DNA from: Streptomyces sp. NRRL S-340
GTDB taxonomy: Bacteria; Actinomycetota; Actinomycetes; Streptomycetales; Streptomycetaceae
Reading direction: 5' to 3'
NCBI RefSeq assembly: GCF_000720185.1
Contig: NZ_JOIY01000012.1
Span: 91,855-155,854, forward strand
DNA: 64,000 bases
Every line of letters begins with the position of its first letter. The first letter of the stretch is position 1. The position numbers and the translations under genes were made by a program. The notes under the pieces are model-generated. The model saw only the letters and a program-made list of their open reading frames with translations. It had not been told where the DNA came from and made no database searches. Positions 1 through 8,227 of this stretch are shown piece after piece.

Positions 1-47
1 GGGTACGGGGTTCCGCGGCGTTGCGTGTGCATCAGTTGCCTGGGCAT
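1..47 (-). CDS. Possible 5' end of a gene running off the left edge
   Basis: Reading leftward from an ATG at 47-45, the frame stays open to the window edge for 15 codons (MPRQLMHTQRRGTPY). An AGGAG motif sits about 6-8 bases upstream of the ATG, at the spacing expected of a Streptomyces ribosome binding site. That spacing is the only evidence for a gene. The 15 visible residues match no family I recognise, so the product is unknown and the call is weak. Confidence 0.3.
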   Translation of the reverse strand, partial: MPRQLMHTQRRGTPY

Positions 48-388
48 CAGAGGCTCCTTCTGGCAGGCCCGTCCGCACGCCGGGTCGCGCTGTGCGCCGA
101 GCCCCACCGCTTTGCATCGATGCAATGACGACGATGCGCCACCGTAGGACCGGGTTGACACACCGTCAAGAGGGCCTCCGCGGCAGCCTGCCGGAGTCTT
201 CGGCCTGCTCCGCGACGCAGGGACTTCCCCTCTCCCCCGGACACCGGCTCCGCTGTTACAAGACAGGGACAAAGCGCCGATGAACGCCCGCCCGCGCCGC
301 GCCCTCATCTCTAGTGACTGCGCCAATCGGCACGTAGGTGCCCTTCGGCGCGAAAGACTCTTGTCGCCCAGAAAGGGGCAGATCAGTG
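48..388. other. Intergenic region, 341 bp
   Basis: No gene is visible. It separates the possible leftward gene at the window edge from the secreted protein starting at 389, so it should hold promoters. A TTGAC-N5-GTCAA inverted repeat lies at 155-169 and includes a TTGACA hexamer, but no good -10 box follows at 16-18 bp. The only other signal is the GAAAGGGG ribosome binding site just before 389. Confidence 0.4.
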
Positions 389-808
389 ATGGTCTCGAAA
401 CGGGGTTCTCTGCGTACGGCCGTCGTCGGTGTCATCGGCGCGGCCTCCCTCGCTCTCGCGGGCACCGCGATGGCGGCCACTCCGGCGGCGCACACCGCGG
501 CCCGCGGCGCCGTCACGCAGCAGGCCGCGCCCGCCAAGGCCGGCATCACCGCCAAGCCGTCGGTGACCTCGGTGCGTGCCTGGCAGCTCTTCCGGGTCAC
601 GGGCCGGACCACCGGTCTCAAGCCCGGCAGCAAGGTGACCCTCCAGCAGAAGCAGCACGGCAAGTGGGTCAGCCTTCCCGCGTCCGTGAACACCTCGCGC
701 ACCGGCTCCTACTCGCTCGGCGTCAAGCTGGGGCTCAAGGGCAAGAACGACCTGCGCATCGTCAGCGGCACGGCGGCTTCGGCCGTCTTCCAGGTGACGG
801 TCCGCTGA
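389..808 (+). CDS. Small secreted protein, function unknown
   Basis: 139 residues. The start is ATG 389 (MVSKRGSL), chosen because GAAAGGGG lies just upstream and the protein then opens with a classical signal peptide: K/R residues, a hydrophobic stretch, and an AMA-A cleavage site near residue 30. The mature part is rich in Thr, Lys and Gly and reads like a small beta-sandwich (VTSVRAWQLFRVTGRTTGLKPGSKVTL can be split into strand-like segments), as seen in many uncharacterised Streptomyces secreted proteins. There is no enzyme motif. A strong hairpin follows the stop. Export is well supported; function is unknown. Confidence 0.75.
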   Translation: MVSKRGSLRTAVVGVIGAASLALAGTAMAATPAAHTAARGAVTQQAAPAKAGITAKPSVTSVRAWQLFRVTGRTTGLKPGSKVTLQQKQHGKWVSLPASVNTSRTGSYSLGVKLGLKGKNDLRIVSGTAASAVFQVTVR

Positions 809-851
809 GCCAGGGCGCGAATCCGGCGCCGCCACCGCACGCAGACGCGCA

Positions 852-879
852 GGGGCCCGGCCGTCACCGGCCGGGCCCC
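852..879. terminator. Bidirectional hairpin terminator
   Basis: Perfect 12-bp stem GGGGCCCGGCCG / CGGCCGGGCCCC with a TCAC loop, between the convergent genes ending at 808 and 905. There is no T tract, which is usual for GC-rich actinobacterial terminators. Confidence 0.75.
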
Positions 880-904
880 ACCCGTCCGCGCGTCCGTGCC
901 AGGT

Positions 905-1075
905 CTACCACCGGTACCAGCGGCCCCTGCGGCCGCCGCTGCCGGCGGGCCTGACCACGAAGCCCAGCAGCCACAGCACCAGTACGATCACCGCGATCCA
1001 CCACAGCGCCTTCAGAGCGAAGCCCGCACCGAAGAGGACCAGGGCGAGAAGAAGAACCAGCAGCAGGGGAACCAT
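905..1075 (-). CDS. Small hydrophobic membrane protein
   Basis: 56 residues if started at ATG 1075 (MVPLLLVLLL), which sits 9 nt after a perfect AGGAGG. ATG 1081 is possible but only 3 nt from it. The sequence is two back-to-back hydrophobic segments (about residues 2-19 and 23-40) followed by a basic, Gly/Arg/Trp-rich tail (GGRRGRWYRW), which predicts a small inner-membrane protein with a cytoplasmic tail. Proteins of this type are common in Streptomyces and annotated only as hydrophobic protein. No function can be read from the sequence. Confidence 0.65.
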   Translation of the reverse strand: MVPLLLVLLLALVLFGAGFALKALWWIAVIVLVLWLLGFVVRPAGSGGRRGRWYRW

Positions 1076-1183
1076 CGTCATCAACCTCCTGGCCACCGGA
1101 TGCCCTGGCTTCCTCCGCGCACGCCCGCGGAACGCGGGTTATTTCCACGCCGGGCGGGGCATACGCGGGGCCGACGTGGCCCC

Positions 1184-2158
1184 TCAGGGCCCGGACGGAG
1201 CGGCGCCGTGGTCCGGACCCGCGGAGAGGGCGGCGGTCCAGGCCGTGGGGGCCAGGCCGGTCTGGCGCCGGAAGAAGGTGGTGAAGTTTCCGGTGTCGGC
1301 GAATCCGAGGCGGTGTGCGCAGGCGCCGGCCGGCAGGCCGGTGTGGGCGAGCAGCCGCTTCGCCTCCAGCAGGATGCGCTGGTCGAGGAACGCCTTGGCA
1401 CCGGTTCCGGTGGCGGCCCGGGTCGCCCGGGTCAGGGTCCGTACGTCGTAGCCCAACGCCCGGGCGTAGTCGGCGACTCGGTGCCAGTGCGCGAAGTGCT
1501 CCTCGACGGCGGTGCGGTAGGCGCGGAAGACCGCCGGCGCCCGGCCGCCGGCCGCCGGGCGGGCCGCGCGGCCGGCCGCGTCGCGGGGAGAGGGCTCACT
1601 GGGCAGGGCACGGACGCGCAGGACCAGCGCGGCCAGCAGGTGCCCGAGCAGCGCCGGGGAGGCCAGGCGCGGCGACCGCACCGCCGCGCGGTGTTCGCGG
1701 CCGAGGTGCTCGGCGGCCAGCTCCGCCAGTGCGAAGGCCTGCGGTGACAGGCGTCGGCACACGGGCGCGGCGGCGTCGGCCGTTTCGAGGCCGGGGTCGG
1801 GCAGGAAACCCGGCTGGAACAGGATCAGGGGACCGTCCACGCCCTCGACGTCGCTCCAGCGGTGCACCGCACCGGGTCTGATCCACACGACACTGCCCTC
1901 GCCCAGCTCATGGCGCTCGAAGTCCGCCTCGTGGCTGCCGCTGCCCCGGGTGATCAGGGCGAGGACGTGGAAGTCGGGGCGCTGCAGCTGGGTGCGGCGC
2001 CTTGCGGTGTCCGTCCTTCGCAGGGACTCGAAACTGAGGACCTCGACCCCGTAGGCGGCCCCGACGGCGGGGAGGTAGCGCAGCTGCCGCACAGCAGGCT
2101 GTCCGTTTTCCACAAGCACTCGTTCTCTTTCCCGCAAGGCGCGCGGGCGCACCGGCAT
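1184..2158 (-). CDS. AraC-family transcriptional regulator
   Basis: 324 residues. The N-terminal half looks like a cupin-type sensing domain (FHVLALITRGSGSHEADF, then WIRPGAVHRWSD). The C-terminal ~100 residues carry the paired helix-turn-helix of AraC/XylS regulators: ARALGYDVRTLTRATRAATG and ACAHRLGFADTGNFTTFFRR, ending in the usual G-x-x-P-x-x-W segment. The start at ATG 2158 is preceded by GAGG at 8 nt; a GTG at 2119 is an alternative. It is divergent from the alpha/beta hydrolase at 2254 with under 100 bp between them, so that gene is the likely target. The inducer is unknown. Confidence 0.85.
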   Translation of the reverse strand: MPVRPRALRERERVLVENGQPAVRQLRYLPAVGAAYGVEVLSFESLRRTDTARRRTQLQRPDFHVLALITRGSGSHEADFERHELGEGSVVWIRPGAVHRWSDVEGVDGPLILFQPGFLPDPGLETADAAAPVCRRLSPQAFALAELAAEHLGREHRAAVRSPRLASPALLGHLLAALVLRVRALPSEPSPRDAAGRAARPAAGGRAPAVFRAYRTAVEEHFAHWHRVADYARALGYDVRTLTRATRAATGTGAKAFLDQRILLEAKRLLAHTGLPAGACAHRLGFADTGNFTTFFRRQTGLAPTAWTAALSAGPDHGAAPSGP

Positions 2159-2253
2159 AGCGTCGTCCTCGTGAGCGAGGCAGGCGGGACGCGCCGTTCG
2201 GGTCGGTTCCGGACGGGGCCCGTCCGCCGCGACAGCGGAAAGAGGACGTGAAG

Positions 2254-3063
2254 GTGTCGAATACTACAAGGACGGTGACCGTGGCGGGCGGCTCCCTGCG
2301 GGTGCGGACCGGGGGCGGCGGCAGTGCGGTCGCGCTGGTGTTCACGCACTACTGGGGCGGCTCGGCGGGCACCTGGGACGAGGTGGTGCGGCGCCTGCCG
2401 CGGGAGCAGACGACGGTCCGCTTCGACCAGCGCGGCTGGGGCACGTCGCGTGCGCTGCCGGGCCCGTACCACCTCGACCGGCTCGCCGACGACCTGATCC
2501 GGGTGGCCGGGGAATGCGTCGCAGGTCCCTTCGTCCTCGTCGGTCACTCGATGGGCGGGAAGGTCGCTCAACTGGCTGCCGCACGGCGGCCGTCGGGGCT
2601 GGCCGGTCTGGTGCTGGTGGCGCCCGCTCCCCCGTCGCCGGCCGCCGCCGTGACGGAGGAGTACCGGCAGGGCCTGTCCCACGCCTACGACTCACCGGAG
2701 TCCGTCGGCCACGCCCTGGACCACGTCCTGACCTCGGTCACGCTCCCGCAGGACACACGGGACGCGGTCGTACGGGACAGTCTCGCCGCCCCGGACGACG
2801 CCCGCACGGAGTGGCCGCTGCGCGGGATCGCGCAGGACATCACCGCTCAGGCGCGGGACATCGAGGTTCCCGTGGCGGTGCTGGCCGGAGAGCACGACGC
2901 GGTGGAGCCGCCCAGCGTGCTGCGCGAGTGTCTGCTGCCCTTCGTGCCGCACGCGAGCATGACCGTCGTCCCGGGCGCCGGGCACCTGCTGCCGCTGGAG
3001 GCTCCCGGGGCGGTCGCGGACGCGGTGCGCCGCTTCGTGGCGGCCGTCCCCGTCCGGACCTGA
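2254..3063 (+). CDS. Alpha/beta-fold hydrolase
   Basis: 269 residues from GTG 2254; AGAGG lies 8 nt upstream, and GTG 2248 is too close to it. The catalytic triad is clear: nucleophile Ser99 in GHSMGG, Asp215 in GEHDAVE, and His244 in GAGHLLPLE. An oxyanion-hole region appears as THYWGGSAGTW. This is the layout of esterase, epoxide-hydrolase-like and haloperoxidase-like members. Having Ser rather than Asp as the nucleophile argues against epoxide or haloalkane hydrolysis. It has no signal peptide, so is cytoplasmic. It is transcribed divergently from an AraC regulator. The substrate cannot be named. Confidence 0.85.
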   Translation: MSNTTRTVTVAGGSLRVRTGGGGSAVALVFTHYWGGSAGTWDEVVRRLPREQTTVRFDQRGWGTSRALPGPYHLDRLADDLIRVAGECVAGPFVLVGHSMGGKVAQLAAARRPSGLAGLVLVAPAPPSPAAAVTEEYRQGLSHAYDSPESVGHALDHVLTSVTLPQDTRDAVVRDSLAAPDDARTEWPLRGIAQDITAQARDIEVPVAVLAGEHDAVEPPSVLRECLLPFVPHASMTVVPGAGHLLPLEAPGAVADAVRRFVAAVPVRT

Positions 3064-3187
3064 GCCGCGCGTGGCGCGTGCGGCGGGCGGTCGGTGCCGC
3101 CGGGCGGGACGGGCCCGGGGCCGCCTGGGGGCGGGCTCGCCGCGGGGCCGGAGGGCGGCCCCGCGGCGGCCGGTCCCGGCGGGTGCT

Positions 3188-3643
3188 TCAGCCGGCCGTG
3201 CCGTGGTCGGCGGCCGTGCCTGCGTAGGCCGCCAGGCCTTCGGCCATCCGCCGCATGTAGCGGGTCAGGTACCACTCCCAGAGCCGCCCGGTGCCGGGCA
3301 GCTTCGGCTCGAAGTCGGCGGCCCAGGTGATGTCGGTTCCGCCGTGCGGTGCCTCGGCGAGTTCGACGGAGCCCCGGTAGGACCGGAACGGCCCGCCCTC
3401 GTTCTCGTAGACGAACCGGCGGTCGGTGACCAGCTCGGTGACGCGTTCGCGGGAGACGGCCCGGCCGGTGCGGAAGATACGGGTGTCGCCGACGTCCTGG
3501 CGCTCGGCGGGGTCGCCGCCGCCCTCGATCTCGACCGAGTCGATCGGTGACCAGGCGGGCCAGGTCACCCCGAGGAGGAGCAGGGTGTAGACGGTCTCGG
3601 GCTTCGCCTGCGAGCGCGCGGTGACGCGGTAGTGGTACGGCAT
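3188..3643 (-). CDS. SRPBCC (START-like) family protein
   Basis: 151 residues. The pattern fits the Bet v1-like/polyketide-cyclase-like SRPBCC fold: an N-terminal strand (YHYRVTARSQAKPETVYTLL), the W-P-x-W-S-P-I-D segment, central beta strands around ERVTELV and RFVYENEGG, and a long C-terminal amphipathic helix (WEWYLTRYMRRMAEGL). Such proteins bind hydrophobic ligands in a deep cavity, and some act as cyclases or immunity-like factors; which applies here is not visible. The start ATG 3643 has only a weak upstream purine stretch. It appears to be a single-gene unit. Confidence 0.75.
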   Translation of the reverse strand: MPYHYRVTARSQAKPETVYTLLLLGVTWPAWSPIDSVEIEGGGDPAERQDVGDTRIFRTGRAVSRERVTELVTDRRFVYENEGGPFRSYRGSVELAEAPHGGTDITWAADFEPKLPGTGRLWEWYLTRYMRRMAEGLAAYAGTAADHGTAG

Positions 3644-4020
3644 CCCGTCACGCTAGTGCGGGCACGGCGGCGGGGGGATGCGCGGAATTGCGCATCCGCC
3701 GACTCGGTCTTGCGGTGCGCCGGCCCCCGCCCCGGCCCGCCCCGCCCGACGGAGCCCGGGCCCCTCTCACCGGCCCCGGATCGGCCTCGCCGGATCCGGC
3801 CTTTCTGCCCGCCCCGGATCCGCCTCCCTGCCGCCACCGGTCCGCCGGCGACGGCACGGCACCTCTGCCGTCGGTGCGCGACCGCTGTCGTCGCTGCGCG
3901 ACCGCTTGTGCCGGCACGGAACCCGGGCACGGCCGCCTCGGCCGCCGGGAGCGGACGTGCGGTACGCACCCGCCGACGTCCCCCGCGCCGGGTCTCCACG
4001 CCGGGCCGGGGCGCGGTCCC
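3644..4020. other. Intergenic region, 377 bp
   Basis: Very GC-rich sequence downstream of the leftward pxpC and upstream of the SRPBCC gene. Frames are open on both strands, but none has a ribosome binding site or a recognisable protein. I see only low-complexity runs, and a short imperfect repeat around 3868-3912 (two versions of a GCGCGACCGCT-like unit). The promoter of the SRPBCC gene should lie at its left end. Confidence 0.4.
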
Positions 4021-4878
4021 TCACCCCGGCGTGAACCGCACCGGTGTCCCCGCAGGGGCCTGGGCGGCCGATGCCAGGCCCGGTTCCGCGACGACCCCGA
4101 TCACCGGGTAGCCGCCGGTCGTCGGATGGTCGTTCAGGAAGACGACCGGGCGTCCGTCCGGAGGGACCTGCACCGCGCCGAGCACCATGCCCTCGCTGGG
4201 CAGTTCACCGGGCCTCGCCCGTTCCAGCGGGGGCCCCTCGGTGCGCAGACCGACGCGGTTGCTGTGCGGGGAGACGCGGTACGTCGCCGAGAAGAGGGTG
4301 CGCAGCGCGGCGGCGGTGAACCAGTCGGCGCGGGGCCCCGGGCGCAGGGGCAGGACGAGTTCGCCGGGCGGGGCCGGCCAGGGTGCGGCGCCGGGCAGCG
4401 CCGTCCGCCCGGCGGGGGCGCCCAGGGGGAGGACGTCTCCCGCGCGCAGGGGCTCCGGGCCGAGCCCGGAGAGCAGGTCGGTCGAGCGGCTGCCGAGGAC
4501 CGGTGCGACGGCGACACCGCCGGCGACGGCCACGTACGAGCGCAGTCCCGCCGTCACGGTTCCGGCGTCGAGGACCGCGCCCGCGGGCACGTGCACCGGC
4601 GTGCCCCAGGCGGCCGGGCGGCCGTCGACCGTCACGGGGCAGGGCGCGCCGCCGACCACGACGGTGACGGCCCGGCCGGGGCGCAGGGCGCAGCCGGTCA
4701 CCGTGGTCTCCAGGGCGGCGGCGTCGGGGTCGTTGCCGAGCAGGCGGTTGGCGAGGCGCAGGGCGGGCGCGTCCAGCGCCCCGGAGCGCGGGACGCCCAG
4801 GTGGGCGTGGCCGGGCCGGCCCGCGTCCTGGACCGTGGTGAGGGCGCCGGGGCGTACGACGGTGATCTCGGGACTCAT
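4021..4878 (-). CDS. pxpC: 5-oxoprolinase subunit PxpC (KipA/biotin-dependent carboxyltransferase family)
   Basis: 285 residues from ATG 4878, which overlaps the pxpB stop by ATGA. The opening (ITVVRPGALTTVQDAGRPG) and segments such as GVPRSGALDAPALRLANRLL and YRVSPHSNRVGLRTEG are hallmarks of the KipA/PxpC family, related to the C-terminal carboxyltransferase half of urea amidolyase. With PxpA and PxpB it forms the prokaryotic ATP-dependent 5-oxoprolinase that opens 5-oxo-L-proline to L-glutamate. It is last in the leftward pxpA-pxpB-pxpC operon. Its length is normal for the family and all three partners are present, so the assignment is firm. Confidence 0.93.
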   Translation of the reverse strand: MSPEITVVRPGALTTVQDAGRPGHAHLGVPRSGALDAPALRLANRLLGNDPDAAALETTVTGCALRPGRAVTVVVGGAPCPVTVDGRPAAWGTPVHVPAGAVLDAGTVTAGLRSYVAVAGGVAVAPVLGSRSTDLLSGLGPEPLRAGDVLPLGAPAGRTALPGAAPWPAPPGELVLPLRPGPRADWFTAAALRTLFSATYRVSPHSNRVGLRTEGPPLERARPGELPSEGMVLGAVQVPPDGRPVVFLNDHPTTGGYPVIGVVAEPGLASAAQAPAGTPVRFTPG

Positions 4879-5522
4879 GCCGTCTCGTCCTCGGCGACGA
4901 ACCGCACCCGGGTGCCGGGTGTGAGGAGCGCCGGTTCGTCCCGGGTGAGGTCCCACAGCCGGCCGGGGTCGGCCATCGTGCCGATCAGCTGCCAGCCGCC
5001 GGGGGTGGCGCGCGGGTACACGGCGGTGTAAGGACCCGCGAGGCCGACCGCACCGGCCGGTACCCGGGTGCGGGGGGTGTCGCGGCGCGGCACGTGCAGG
5101 GGTCCGGGCAGCCCGGTGAGGTAGCCGAACCCGGGCGCGAATCCGCAGAAGGCGACGCGGTAGGTGTACGAGGAGTGCCGGGCGGCCACCTCCTGGGGGC
5201 GGATCCCCCACAGGGCGGCCACGTCGGCCAGGTCCGGACCGTCGTAGCGGACGGGTATCTCGGCCACTCCCCCGGTCCCGGCGGCCCGCGCGGGGACGTC
5301 CCAGCGGGCGAGGCGGCGGGCCAGCGCCGCGGGGTCGGACACGCCGTCCAGGAGGACGGTCCGCGCGCCGGGCACGATCTCCTCGACCGGCGGCAGGGTT
5401 CCGGCCGCGCGGCGGCGCAGGAGTTCGGCGTGGAAGGCGGCGGTGCGCTCGGCGTCGGGCAGGTCGACGAGCAGGGCGTGCCGGCCGGCGGTGCGTACGG
5501 TCAGGGGCCGCTCGCCGGTCAT
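4875..5522 (-). CDS. pxpB: 5-oxoprolinase subunit PxpB (KipI/allophanate hydrolase subunit 1 family)
   Basis: 215 residues from ATG 5522, which overlaps the pxpA stop by 4 bp. Family landmarks are the early L-V-D-L-P-D core strand and the conserved C-terminal block CGFAPGFGYLTGLP followed by VPAGAVGLAGPYTAVYP and TPGGWQLIG. The protein has the KipI/cyclophilin-like fold and pairs with PxpC to make the ATP-using part of 5-oxoprolinase. The 4-bp overlaps on both sides indicate translational coupling and a fixed subunit ratio. There is no sign of degradation. Confidence 0.93.
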   Translation of the reverse strand: MTGERPLTVRTAGRHALLVDLPDAERTAAFHAELLRRRAAGTLPPVEEIVPGARTVLLDGVSDPAALARRLARWDVPARAAGTGGVAEIPVRYDGPDLADVAALWGIRPQEVAARHSSYTYRVAFCGFAPGFGYLTGLPGPLHVPRRDTPRTRVPAGAVGLAGPYTAVYPRATPGGWQLIGTMADPGRLWDLTRDEPALLTPGTRVRFVAEDETA

Positions 5523-6271
5523 GCGAAGGCCCCGACCTCGACGCCCGCGCTCTCCAGCGCTGCGCGGACCCGGGCCGCGATGAGGGCGGCGCCCGGGGTG
5601 TCGCCGTGCACGCACAGGGAGCGGGCGGCGACCGTGACGGTGGTGCCGTCCACGGCCCGGACGGCGCCGTCCACCGCGAAGGCGACCGCGCGGCGCACCA
5701 CGGTGTCCTCGTCGGTGACGACGGCGTTCTCCCGGCGGCGCGGTACGAGGGTGCCCTCGGGGGTGTAGGCGCGGTCGGCGAAGGCCTCGGGCACGGGGGT
5801 GAGACCCGCCTCCGCCGCCGCGGCGAGCAGGCGCGAGCCGGGCAGGCCGAGCACGGGCAGGCCGCCGCCCGCGAGGGTCACCCCGGCCACGACGGCGGCG
5901 GCCTGTTCCGCATCGTGGACGGTACGGTTGTAGAGCGCGCCGTGCGGTTTGACGTAGGCCACGTCGGCGCCCGCCGCCTGGGCGAAGACGCGCAGCGCCC
6001 CGATCTGGTACGCCGTCTCGGCCGCCAGTTCCTCGCCGGGCACGTCCATGGCGCGCCGTCCGAACCCGGCCAGGTCACGGTAGGAGACCTGGGCCCCGAT
6101 CCGTACGCCGCGCTCGGCGGCGAGGTCGCAGACGCGGCGCATCACCGAGGGGTCGCCGGCGTGGAATCCGCAGGCGACGTTGGCGCTGGTGACGACCGAC
6201 AGGAGGGCGTCGTCGTCGGTGAGGGTCCAGCGTCCGAAGCCTTCACCGAGGTCCGCGTTGAGATCGATCAC
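5519..6271 (-). CDS. pxpA: 5-oxoprolinase subunit PxpA (LamB/YcsF family)
   Basis: 250 residues from GTG 6271 (VIDLNADLGEGFG), the canonical LamB/YcsF opening. A TTG at 6307 would add 12 residues but falls inside the palindromic operator, so GTG is preferred even though a GAGG lies very close to it. Family motifs follow: ANVACGFHAGDP, then YVKPHGALYN, then the C-terminal LCVHGDTPGA. PxpA is thought to bind 5-oxoproline and complete the ring opening started by PxpBC. It is first in the leftward operon and divergent from the DUF969-DUF979-pcp genes, with operators in between. Confidence 0.93.
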   Translation of the reverse strand: MIDLNADLGEGFGRWTLTDDDALLSVVTSANVACGFHAGDPSVMRRVCDLAAERGVRIGAQVSYRDLAGFGRRAMDVPGEELAAETAYQIGALRVFAQAAGADVAYVKPHGALYNRTVHDAEQAAAVVAGVTLAGGGLPVLGLPGSRLLAAAAEAGLTPVPEAFADRAYTPEGTLVPRRRENAVVTDEDTVVRRAVAFAVDGAVRAVDGTTVTVAARSLCVHGDTPGAALIAARVRAALESAGVEVGAFA

Positions 6272-6285
6272 GCCTCGAAAGTAGA

Positions 6286-6302
6286 CGATTGTTGAACGAT
6301 CC
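6286..6302. promoter_or_regulatory. Palindromic operator, copy 1 (pxpA side)
   Basis: CGATTGTTGAACGATCC is an imperfect copy of the perfect palindrome at 6356-6372: the GTT-N-AAC centre and the AT/AT pairs are kept. It lies about 15 bp upstream of the pxpA start, where a bound repressor would block transcription or initiation. Same orientation-independent motif, centre-to-centre spacing 70 bp. Confidence 0.65.
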
Positions 6303-6355
6303 GACAAGGGGTGCCGTGGTCGCCGGGAGGCGGCGACGTGAATTCACCCCTTGTT

Positions 6356-6372
6356 CGATCGTTCAACGATCG
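6356..6372. promoter_or_regulatory. Palindromic operator, copy 2 (perfect)
   Basis: CGATCGTTCAACGATCG is a perfect 8-1-8 inverted repeat about 90 bp upstream of the DUF969 gene. With copy 1 it brackets the divergent promoter region, so one dimeric regulator probably controls both arms. GntR-like (FCD) regulators often use sites of this size, but no regulator gene is adjacent, so the protein is unknown. Confidence 0.7.
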
Positions 6373-6459
6373 CCTAGGGTCCGTGCATCCCCCTGGAACC
6401 GGAAGCCCGGCTCCGCCCCCGCGGGGCGCCCTGTCCCCAACGCCTGAAGAAGGCCGCGC

Positions 6460-7179
6460 ATGATCGTTCTCCTCGGTGTGGTCGTGGTGATCCTCGGATT
6501 CGTCACACGCCGCAATCCCGTCCTGGTCGTGGGCGTCGCCGGGATCGTCACCGGACTGCTCGGCAGGATGAACCCGCTGGAGGTCCTCGCGGCCTTCGGC
6601 CGGTCCTTCGCCGACAGCCGCTCGGTCACCGTCTTCGCCATCGTGCTCCCCGTGATCGGCCTCCTGGAGCGCTACGGCCTGCGTGAGCAGGCCCGCAACC
6701 TCATAGGCCGTCTCGGCAGTCTCAGTGCCGGCCGCTTCCTCACCGTCTACCTGCTGGTCCGGCAGGTCACGGCGGCCTTCGGCCTCAACAGCATCGGCGG
6801 TCCCGCGCAGACCGTGCGGCCGCTCGTCGCGCCCATGGCCGAGGCGGCGGCCGAACGGACCACGGGCGCGGCGCTGCCCGAGCGCCTGCGCGAGAAGGTG
6901 CGCTCCTACGCGGCCTCGGCGGACACCGTGGGTGTCTTCTTCGGCGAGGACTGCTTCATCGCGATCGGCTCGATCCTCCTGATCACCGGTTTCGTGAACT
7001 CGACGTACCACCAGGAACTCGAACCGACCCAGCTGGCGCTGTGGGCGATCCCGCTCGCCGTCTGCGCCTTCCTCATCCACGGCGCCCGTCTGCTGCTCCT
7101 GGACCGGCAACTGGAGCGCGAGATGGCGCTCGCCGCCGCGGAGCACGACCTGCCGCTGCCGAAGGGAACCGCCAAGTGA
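6460..7179 (+). CDS. DUF969 membrane protein, probable 5-oxoproline transporter component
   Basis: 239 residues with about six hydrophobic segments, opening with VLLGVVVVILGFVTRRNPVL. Recognisable DUF969 blocks include VLPVIGLLERYGL, GRLGSLSAGRFLTVYLLVRQ and the polar signature NSIGGPAQTVRPLVAPMAEA. This family always travels with DUF979, and in many bacteria with pyroglutamyl peptidase; here both follow directly. By context the pair is probably a permease for 5-oxoproline or pyroglutamyl peptides. That role is inference. The stop overlaps the next start by GTGA. Confidence 0.85.
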   Translation: MIVLLGVVVVILGFVTRRNPVLVVGVAGIVTGLLGRMNPLEVLAAFGRSFADSRSVTVFAIVLPVIGLLERYGLREQARNLIGRLGSLSAGRFLTVYLLVRQVTAAFGLNSIGGPAQTVRPLVAPMAEAAAERTTGAALPERLREKVRSYAASADTVGVFFGEDCFIAIGSILLITGFVNSTYHQELEPTQLALWAIPLAVCAFLIHGARLLLLDRQLEREMALAAAEHDLPLPKGTAK

Positions 7180-8150
7180 TCAAGGTCGAATGGCTCTACT
7201 GGCTGGTGGGCCTCGTCTTCGTCGTCATGGCCGTGCAGATGGCGGCCGACCGCAGCAACCCGAAGCGGTGGACGTCCGCGGCGTTCTGGGGGCTGCTCGG
7301 CCTCACCTTCCCCTACGGCACCGGCGTCGCCAACGGTGAGGCGCAGGGCGGCGGCTGGACCCTGCCCGCCGAACCGCTCGGCGTGGCGGTCCTCGTGCTG
7401 ATCGTGCTCGCCGGGTTCAACTTCCTCGGCAAGGGCGTCCCGGTGACCACCACCGCCGAGCAGCGCGAGGCCTCCGCCGCCCGGCTGGGCAGCCGGATCT
7501 TCGTCCCGGCCCTGACCATCCCGCTGGTCGCGATCGTGTGCGCCTCCGTGCTCGACGACTCCGGGCTGTTCGAGACGGGCAAGGCCACGCTGATCGGGCT
7601 CGGCGTCGGATGCGTCGTCGCCCTCGTCGTCGGCATGCTCGTCACGGGTGAGAAGAAGCTCTCCGTGCCGCTGCACTCCGGCCGCTCCATGCTGGAGGCG
7701 ATGGGCTCCGCGCTGCTGCTGCCCCAGCTCCTCGCCGTCCTCGGGTCGATCTTCGCGCTCGCCGGGGTCGGCACCCAGGTCGGCAAGATCGTCGACGACG
7801 TGCTGCCGGACAACTCGAAGTACCTCGCGGTGATCGCGTACTGCGTCGGCATGTTCCTGTTCACGGTGATCATGGGCAACGCGTTCGCCGCCTTCCCCGT
7901 GATGACCGCGGCGATCGGCTGGCCCGTCCTGATCGAGCAGATGCACGGCAACGAGGCCGCCGTCCTCGCCATCGGCATGCTGGCCGGTTTCGCCGGCACG
8001 CTGTGCACGCCGATGGCCGCCAACTTCAACATCGTCCCGGCCACCCTGCTCGAACTGAAGGACCAGTACGGGCCGATCAAGGCGCAGATCCCGACGGCAC
8101 TGCCGCTCCTGGTCTGCTGCACCGTGATCATGGCGGTCTTCGCCTTCTGA
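7176..8150 (+). CDS. DUF979 membrane protein, partner of DUF969
   Basis: 324 residues from GTG 7176, overlapping the DUF969 stop (GTGA) and preceded by GAAGGGA. It opens with the family signature VEWLYWLVGLVFVVMAVQ and has roughly eight to nine hydrophobic segments; GMLAGFAGTLCTPMAANFNIVPATLL near the end, given here in two parts (GMLAGFAGTLC and TPMAANFNIVPATLL), is strongly conserved. Two-gene coupling to DUF969 suggests a heteromeric transporter. The gene order DUF969-DUF979-pcp-DUF2891 places it with pyroglutamyl peptide breakdown. The transport substrate has to be inferred from neighbours. Confidence 0.85.
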   Translation: MIKVEWLYWLVGLVFVVMAVQMAADRSNPKRWTSAAFWGLLGLTFPYGTGVANGEAQGGGWTLPAEPLGVAVLVLIVLAGFNFLGKGVPVTTTAEQREASAARLGSRIFVPALTIPLVAIVCASVLDDSGLFETGKATLIGLGVGCVVALVVGMLVTGEKKLSVPLHSGRSMLEAMGSALLLPQLLAVLGSIFALAGVGTQVGKIVDDVLPDNSKYLAVIAYCVGMFLFTVIMGNAFAAFPVMTAAIGWPVLIEQMHGNEAAVLAIGMLAGFAGTLCTPMAANFNIVPATLLELKDQYGPIKAQIPTALPLLVCCTVIMAVFAF

Positions 8151-8227
8151 GCCGCCCGGCCGGCACCGCGCCCGCCGGCCCGCCCGTGTCCCGTCCGTCC
8201 CACCGCCGTCCCCGTGAAGGAAGTCCC

